From contig NZ_QHCT01000002.1 of assembly GCF_003545885.1 (NCBI RefSeq), positions 243,501 to 307,500 on the forward strand: a DNA stretch of 64,000 bases, written 5' to 3'. This stretch comes from Leptospira stimsonii (GTDB lineage: Bacteria > Spirochaetota > Leptospiria > Leptospirales > Leptospiraceae). This document shows positions 59,693 to 64,000 of the stretch, one piece after another. The notes below the pieces were generated by a model. The model worked only from the letters and a program-made list of their open reading frames with translations. It did no database searches and was not told the origin of the DNA. Within the stretch, counting starts at the first letter, position 1. Each line of letters starts with the position of its first letter. Made by a program: the position numbers and the translations under genes.

Positions 59693-59852
59693 TCGTAGTA
59701 CCTCCTACAATCTGCGAAGGAGAAAATTCTACTTGAGAGGAGAAGAATTTTGTGATAGAGAAAATCTTCCCGATTTTTTCCCGCCGACCCGCCTCCTCCA
59801 CCCGATGAGGGTGGGGACCGCGAACGTTTTACAGTAAGAACTCTGCTAGGAC
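59693..59852 (+). repeat. Composite intergenic repeat, copy C
   Basis: Plus strand: CGTAGTACCTCCTACAA box, TGATAGAGAAAA, TTTCCCGCC, CTCCACCC-GATG-AGGGTGGGG hairpin, then CGCG, TTTTACAG and CTGCTAGGACG, matching the block order of copies A and B. It starts about 115 bases after the lipL46 terminator. Confidence 0.65.
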
Positions 59853-60064
59853 GCGGACCCGGTTTGATTGGAAGTTGAGGTAATCTTTTTCCACTGAAAA
59901 TTACTGTAGATTCCGCCTCGGCAAAATGGCTTCGATTTCATGCTTCGATTTCGCGAGACGATCAAAAGAATTTCCCTAAAAATATCCAGGAATTTTCACA
60001 ACGATCGAGATTCATTTTTCGTCAACAGCTTTGAAATATTATTTGGAAAAATCTTCCTTATCTT

Positions 60065-60274
60065 GTGTTGAACGGAAAGAATGAAGAGAATAAAATCCGA
60101 AAAATTCGCTCCGGGATCAATGCGATTAGAACCTTTTTTCTATTGACCTTGGCGGTTCTAATTTATACAATCTTTTCCTTTTTTTTTTCGTATCTTCTGA
60201 CTTATCTGATAGCGAACGGGTTGGCGGAAGTCCTTAATGGCTTTCTCAATCTTTCCTCTTCGTGCAAATCTTGA
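60065..60274 (+). CDS. Small membrane protein (possible)
   Basis: A 69-residue frame opening with GTG or TTG and encoding a charged N-terminus then one or two hydrophobic helices (TFFLLTLAVLIYTIFSFFFSYLLTYLIANG). No ribosome site or homologue is evident, so it may not be real. Confidence 0.35.
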   Translation: MLNGKNEENKIRKIRSGINAIRTFFLLTLAVLIYTIFSFFFSYLLTYLIANGLAEVLNGFLNLSSSCKS

Positions 60275-60444
60275 AAGAACTCATCTTAATTTATGATTCT
60301 CCGATTGTCGGCATCGTAGGGTTTCAGCGTCCCTCCTATCCATTCCACCCACTGAGAATTTTTTTCACTCGTTGTCTTTTTTTGGGAAACCTTTTCCTTC
60401 TTCTGTTTTGAACCCGCTAAAAAATCAAAGCCACAGTTCTCCAT

Positions 60445-60472
60445 TTCCAAAGAAATTCGTATTTCTTTGGAA
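60445..60472. other. Perfect 12-bp hairpin in an untranslated gap
   Basis: TTCCAAAGAAAT-TCGT-ATTTCTTTGGAA, within the 418-base gap between the small membrane frame and the TetR gene. No T-run, so not a typical terminator. A small RNA, operator or decayed repeat is possible. The rest of the gap shows nothing recognisable. Confidence 0.4.
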
Positions 60473-60667
60473 CATTGCTCATTGATTCACGCAAGAAATT
60501 AGGAAACGACAGTTTTTAGGCGATGAGCATGCGTTCTTAAGAATTTCAATCCGCATTTCTTTGATTACAAACGTTGGCAAGAATCCGGAATTGAAAAATA
60601 TCTCATAGAAAACAAAATTTCATTGCCTAAAAAATCAAAGAAGTATGGAAATTATTCTTGAAATTTG

Positions 60668-60681
60668 ACCAACCGTTTGGT
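60668..60681. promoter_or_regulatory. Likely TetR operator
   Basis: ACCAA-CCGT-TTGGT is an inverted repeat just before the TetR start codon (60693), overlapping a TTGACC -35-like box. Autoregulation by the TetR protein is the simplest reading. No Shine-Dalgarno sequence is visible. Confidence 0.5.
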
Positions 60682-60692
60682 AGTTTATTCTT

Positions 60693-61244
60693 ATGAAGGG
60701 GAAAAATCAAAAAGAGGAAATTGTCTCTGCCTCCTTGGATCTCTTCCGAAAAAAAGGATATGTATCTACTTCCATGTCGGAAATTGCAAAAGCTTGCGAC
60801 TTGCTGAAAGGGAGCGTATATCACTATTTCGAAAGTAAGGAAGCCATTTTAGACGAGGTTTTTTTGAGAGTTGAGAATCACTTTGAGACCACGATCTTTA
60901 ATACCTCTGGAAAGAGCTCTGCGACCACGATCATCCTAATCAACGAGAAAATTCTAAAATACTTTCTCAATCACCCTGACGGTTGTATCTTTGCTAACGT
61001 TTCTTTAGAAGCAAAGTCTCTTCACGAGTCTGCGGAGAAACAAATTCGGTTCTTTTTTGATCGTTGGACGGACGTCTACTTTTCAAATCTAAGAATTCTT
61101 TTTTCAAAAAAGAAAGCGGAGCGTTTGAGCCAGGATTACGTAAATCGGATCCAAGGCTCCTTGCTGATTCGAAAAATATATTCGAAAGATTCAATATTAA
61201 AACAAACAATTCAAGGAATCAAAGAGGAATTAAAAAATCTATGA
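60693..61244 (+). CDS. TetR-family transcriptional regulator
   Basis: 183 residues. The helix-turn-helix domain (about 9-55) has ASLDLFRKKGYVSTSMSEIAKACDLLKGSVYHYFESKEAIL, typical TetR. The C-terminal ligand domain is ordinary in length. The stop overlaps the HPP gene by four bases, and an inverted repeat lies upstream of its start, so it probably controls its own operon. Confidence 0.92.
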   Translation: MKGKNQKEEIVSASLDLFRKKGYVSTSMSEIAKACDLLKGSVYHYFESKEAILDEVFLRVENHFETTIFNTSGKSSATTIILINEKILKYFLNHPDGCIFANVSLEAKSLHESAEKQIRFFFDRWTDVYFSNLRILFSKKKAERLSQDYVNRIQGSLLIRKIYSKDSILKQTIQGIKEELKNL

Positions 61245-61750
61245 AACAAATCCTTCTTAAAATGAAAGCGGAAACGAAATCCCCTTCCAGACCGAATTCA
61301 ACTCATATTCTCTTTTCCTGGATCGGGGGTCTGATTGGAATTTCCTGCATCGCGCTCTTATCGAAAACACTAAACTATCCTTTGATAATGGCTCCATTCG
61401 GCGCCTCGTGTGTTCTTTTATTTGGAGTCCCGGATAGTCCATTATCCCAGCCAAGAAACTTAATCGGAGGACATCTGGCTTCTTCATTGGTCGGACTCCT
61501 CTTTCTCACTTTCTTAGGTAACGAATGGTATGTCCTCGGTTTCGCGGTCGCCACTTCCATTGCAGTCATGCAACTCACAAAAACGACACATCCTCCTGCA
61601 GGCGCCGATCCCATAGTCATCCTTATGGGAAACGCAGATTGGACATTTCTCTTAACGCCTGCTTTATCCGGGTCTTTCATTCTTTTCATCTTAGCCCTTC
61701 TGTTCAATAACTTGGTAAAGAGCAGACAATACCCAAAGTTCTGGAAATGA
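61241..61750 (+). CDS. HPP-family membrane protein
   Basis: 169 residues with about four membrane helices. LNYPLIMAPFGASCVLLFGVPDSPLSQPRNLIGGHL and LTKTTHPPAGADPI contain the HPP motif that names the family (PF04982). Some members transport nitrite. The start is the ATG at 61241, sharing ATGA with the TetR stop. TetR-HPP coupling suggests induction by the transporter's substrate. Confidence 0.88.
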   Translation: MKQILLKMKAETKSPSRPNSTHILFSWIGGLIGISCIALLSKTLNYPLIMAPFGASCVLLFGVPDSPLSQPRNLIGGHLASSLVGLLFLTFLGNEWYVLGFAVATSIAVMQLTKTTHPPAGADPIVILMGNADWTFLLTPALSGSFILFILALLFNNLVKSRQYPKFWK

Positions 61751-62285
61751 TAGAATGTTATTCGGATCTTCGCATAAAAGTTTTGTGACCTTCCAGCCCT
61801 CCATTTTCAAAGGAAAAAGAAGGGTTGGATTGGGATTTCACGTCTTTTAGAAAAATGAATATTAATTATAAATAGAGTCTCGTTTTCTCCCAGCAATTCG
61901 GTGCAATACATTCAAAACATTTTTTTCATTGCGAATATTTTTTCCGAAAGACCAAAACAGTCTTTCCAAACAAGCAATCGAATCGATTGAAGTTTCTAAA
62001 AAACTTATTCTTACGAGTCTATTCTCTTCTTTCCTTTCACCTTTAAGTCAGAAACATACTAATACAAAGATTTAATTCCCTTGAATATTTCGAAATACAG
62101 TATTCTTATAATGTATAGTTTATATTATAAATAACTTCCTAATATTTATTTTTATAATGTAACAATCAATATCTAAAGAATGTATTTTTTATTTTTAAAT
62201 TGAGTTTAATTCGATCCATACAAAGAGTGCTCCAAATTCAAATCGGAGGTAGTCTGACTCATTTCATAGGAGTCATTTCTAAAAA
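61751..62285. other. AT-rich intergenic region
   Basis: About 530 bases with no gene; composition falls far below that of the genes, especially 62090-62220. No RNA family was recognised. The low G+C could mark old acquired DNA or a promoter-rich zone. Confidence 0.4.
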
Positions 62286-62347
62286 AGTGAATTAAATTCA
62301 CTCAATTAAATTCGTTCAGCTAAAGATATCTATCTGAATGATATTCA
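62286..62347. promoter_or_regulatory. Clustered inverted repeats before the cytochrome gene
   Basis: AGTGAATT-A-AATTCACT (62286-62302) is a perfect palindrome; TGAAT-GAT-ATTCA (62335-62347) lies 37 bases before the ATG and has Fur/PerR-like appearance. A TGACTC-N9-GAGTCA pair sits just upstream. They suggest repressor binding; which regulator is unknown. Confidence 0.4.
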
Positions 62348-62371
62348 TAAAAAACTCAAAGAGGAAAAATC

Positions 62372-62908
62372 ATGAAAACTAGAATTTCATTCTTGATTTT
62401 GGCTTTTGCAATCTTCGCAAATTGTTCCCAAGATCAAAACTCAGCCCGCGTAAAACGCGGAGAAAAATTAGTGAAGTTAGGAAGTTGCGCCGACTGCCAT
62501 ACATCCAAGAGCATGACACCGCAAGGTCCCGTTCCAAATACTTCTAAACACCTCGCCGGCTACCTGGAAACGAACAAGTTGCCCGAATACAAAAGTTTCA
62601 AAGGAAGTCCTTGGATTTTGTTTGCCGGTGACCTTACTGCGACCGTCGGCCCTTGGGGAGTTACCTTTGCGAAAAACTTAACTCCAGATAAGGAGACCGG
62701 AATCGGAGGTTGGACAGAAGAAATGTTTATCCAAACCATACGTACGCAAAAAAGAATGGGAGTCGGAAGATCATTACTACCTCCAATGGCGCCGATCATG
62801 GGAGAAAGTTTAAATTCTTTAACCGACGAGGATCTCAAAGACATTTATGCTTATCTCAAGTCGATTCCTGCAGTAAGCAACAAAGTACCGGAACCGATCC
62901 TGAATTGA
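62372..62908 (+). CDS. c-type cytochrome lipoprotein
   Basis: A 178-residue predicted lipoprotein (signal MKTRISFLILAFAIFANC, Cys18 lipidated). The haem site is Cys39-Ala-Asp-Cys42-His43; a sixth ligand is likely a methionine in LPPMAPIMGESLNSLTDEDLKDIYAYLKSIP, a standard cytochrome c C-terminal segment. It should be an electron-transfer protein facing the periplasm. GAGG precedes the ATG. Confidence 0.9.
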   Translation: MKTRISFLILAFAIFANCSQDQNSARVKRGEKLVKLGSCADCHTSKSMTPQGPVPNTSKHLAGYLETNKLPEYKSFKGSPWILFAGDLTATVGPWGVTFAKNLTPDKETGIGGWTEEMFIQTIRTQKRMGVGRSLLPPMAPIMGESLNSLTDEDLKDIYAYLKSIPAVSNKVPEPILN

Positions 62909-62923
62909 TTTTAATTTGATTTT

Positions 62924-62956
62924 CAAAAGACGGATGGTGGAATGATCCGTCTTTTG
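62924..62956 (+). terminator. Terminator-like hairpin after the cytochrome gene
   Basis: CAAAAGACGGAT and ATCCGTCTTTTG form a perfect 12-bp helix; only a short T-run is in the 3' arm, so efficiency is uncertain. Confidence 0.7.
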
Positions 62957-63725
62957 TTCGATTCGGCCCCTATATCGGCCGACGATATGAAAATTCACAA
63001 CGAAACGAGAATATGCGACAAATTGAATATTTTAGCTCGCTATCATCCGTAACTCTACTTCTTTCAATTCAGAAACGAAATAACTTCGGAAAATCTTTCT
63101 CAACGGATTGTTTTCTTTAAATGGTTATTCTTGAAGTATCCATCTCGAATATTTCTTTTACCAGTTTCATTATTCTGACTTTAGAAATTGTCGGCCCTGC
63201 CTGAATCGAGTACATCGGTCTCAAGAAAATAAAATCTTTACTTTGCGTCCGAATGCCGACGCTGTTCACTCATCTTTCCAGTATAAAAATTAAAAAATTC
63301 CAATCCTCCCGCCTCTCCATTTTTCCAAGACTATGCTCTCGTATCAAAGAGCTTCGAGAATTTTAAGGGGATGAAAATTCTAAAAATTCTCCTGTGTATG
63401 GTCAAACGGAGAAAAATCGATCCAACCAGAATTTCAATAAATACTCATACATTCTGTACAATTTTTCGAACAAGTATAATTCGACTTCTGCCGATTCGTT
63501 CTCGGTTTTGTTAATTTTTGATTGGTTCAGTGAAAGTAAAAAGAAAGTTGAAACAATATTTGAAAGGACGGCTTTGCATCTGAAAAAAGGTGGCTTCTAA
63601 AAATTCTTTAGAATGATAACATTGCACCTTGGCGAAACTGGAAAAACTTAAGTAGCGAGTATTCTCTCATAAACTTTTTTTTGTTCGATTCGCTATTTCG
63701 ACTTGGATCGGAACGAATCTTCCGT
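62957..63725. other. Intergenic region, no accepted gene
   Basis: About 770 bases. A 68-residue frame at 63394-63600 (+) has no ribosome site or known relation and was not accepted. No RNA family was recognised. Confidence 0.4.
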
Positions 63726-63761
63726 AAAAAAAATCCACCGAGAGTGATGCCTCCCGGTGGA
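63726..63761 (-). terminator. Rho-independent terminator of flaB
   Basis: On the minus strand: TCCACCG...CGGTGGA with a second GAG/CTC pairing inside, followed by T8. It lies 34 bases after the flagellin stop. Confidence 0.85.
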
Positions 63762-63795
63762 ACCTTTTTTCTACCTTCCCTCCTGGAAGGCTTCC

Positions 63796-64000
<205 letters not shown>

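Noticed and set aside
63295..63330. Fourth copy of the composite repeat
   Set aside because: CCCGCCTCTCC resembles one block but the hairpin and flanking boxes are missing.
63394..63600. 68-residue reading frame before flaB
   Set aside because: Non-ATG start, no ribosome site, low-complexity Asn/Ser-rich start, no recognised relation.

Overview
This window is chromosomal DNA from a spirochaete of the genus Leptospira. The evidence is a LipL46-type lipoprotein, several lipoproteins with short spirochaetal lipoboxes, flagellar genes fliM and fliN, a gene that looks like the flagellar coiling protein fcpB, the C-terminus of a FlaB flagellin at the right edge, and a SemiSWEET close to the crystallised Leptospira one. 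A few coding lines counted by hand gave about 45-48% G+C, higher than L. interrogans is known for, so a higher-GC Leptospira species is likely. No phage, insertion sequence or CRISPR array was seen. Intergenic stretches near 62.1 kb are much more AT-rich.

Layout. 0-9 kb: a minus-strand run starts with an ECF sigma factor and continues through a FemAB-like protein, clpS, clpA, a lipoprotein gamma-glutamyltranspeptidase, gshA and a GshF-type ATP-grasp synthetase. A divergent NrsF/DUF1109 membrane anti-sigma factor faces the sigma gene. 9-15 kb: SF1 helicase, a divergent cysteine-synthase-like enzyme, leuD and leuC. 15-21.5 kb: an envelope/LPS cluster (glycosyltransferase, FliG-like protein, gmhA, ABC ATPase, FHA protein) opposite an O-antigen-ligase-like protein. 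21.5-27.3 kb: tRNA-Cys and tRNA-Leu, a UPF0598 homologue, a three-gene flavin-barrel/GAF-cyclase cassette, guaA, queF and SemiSWEET.

27.7-43.4 kb: FecR-domain lipoprotein, ferredoxin, a minus-strand run from a haem-binding protein through argH to fliM, an NfeD/double-SPFH operon, fliN, an AAA ATPase, an fcpB-like gene with a sigma-28-like promoter, rsmE and an outer-membrane barrel. 43.7-47 kb: metY, then a structured leader and metXW. 47-54.3 kb: ddl, then an aromatic-repeat protein fused operonically to mlaE-mlaF-mlaD, a dehydrogenase, and a GDYXXLXY/DUF2157 pair. 54.6-64 kb: M48 protease, DUF2797 protein, NamZ-type muramidase, lipL46, a TetR-HPP operon, a cytochrome c lipoprotein and the flaB end.

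Many neighbours overlap by the four bases ATGA, which argues for translational coupling. At four places convergent genes overlap, abut or share stop codons with no room for a terminator. The least explained items are a three-copy composite intergenic repeat (about 150 bp), a long nested hairpin directly before metX, the aromatic-repeat protein coupled to the MCE transporter, and the flavin-barrel/cyclase cassette.
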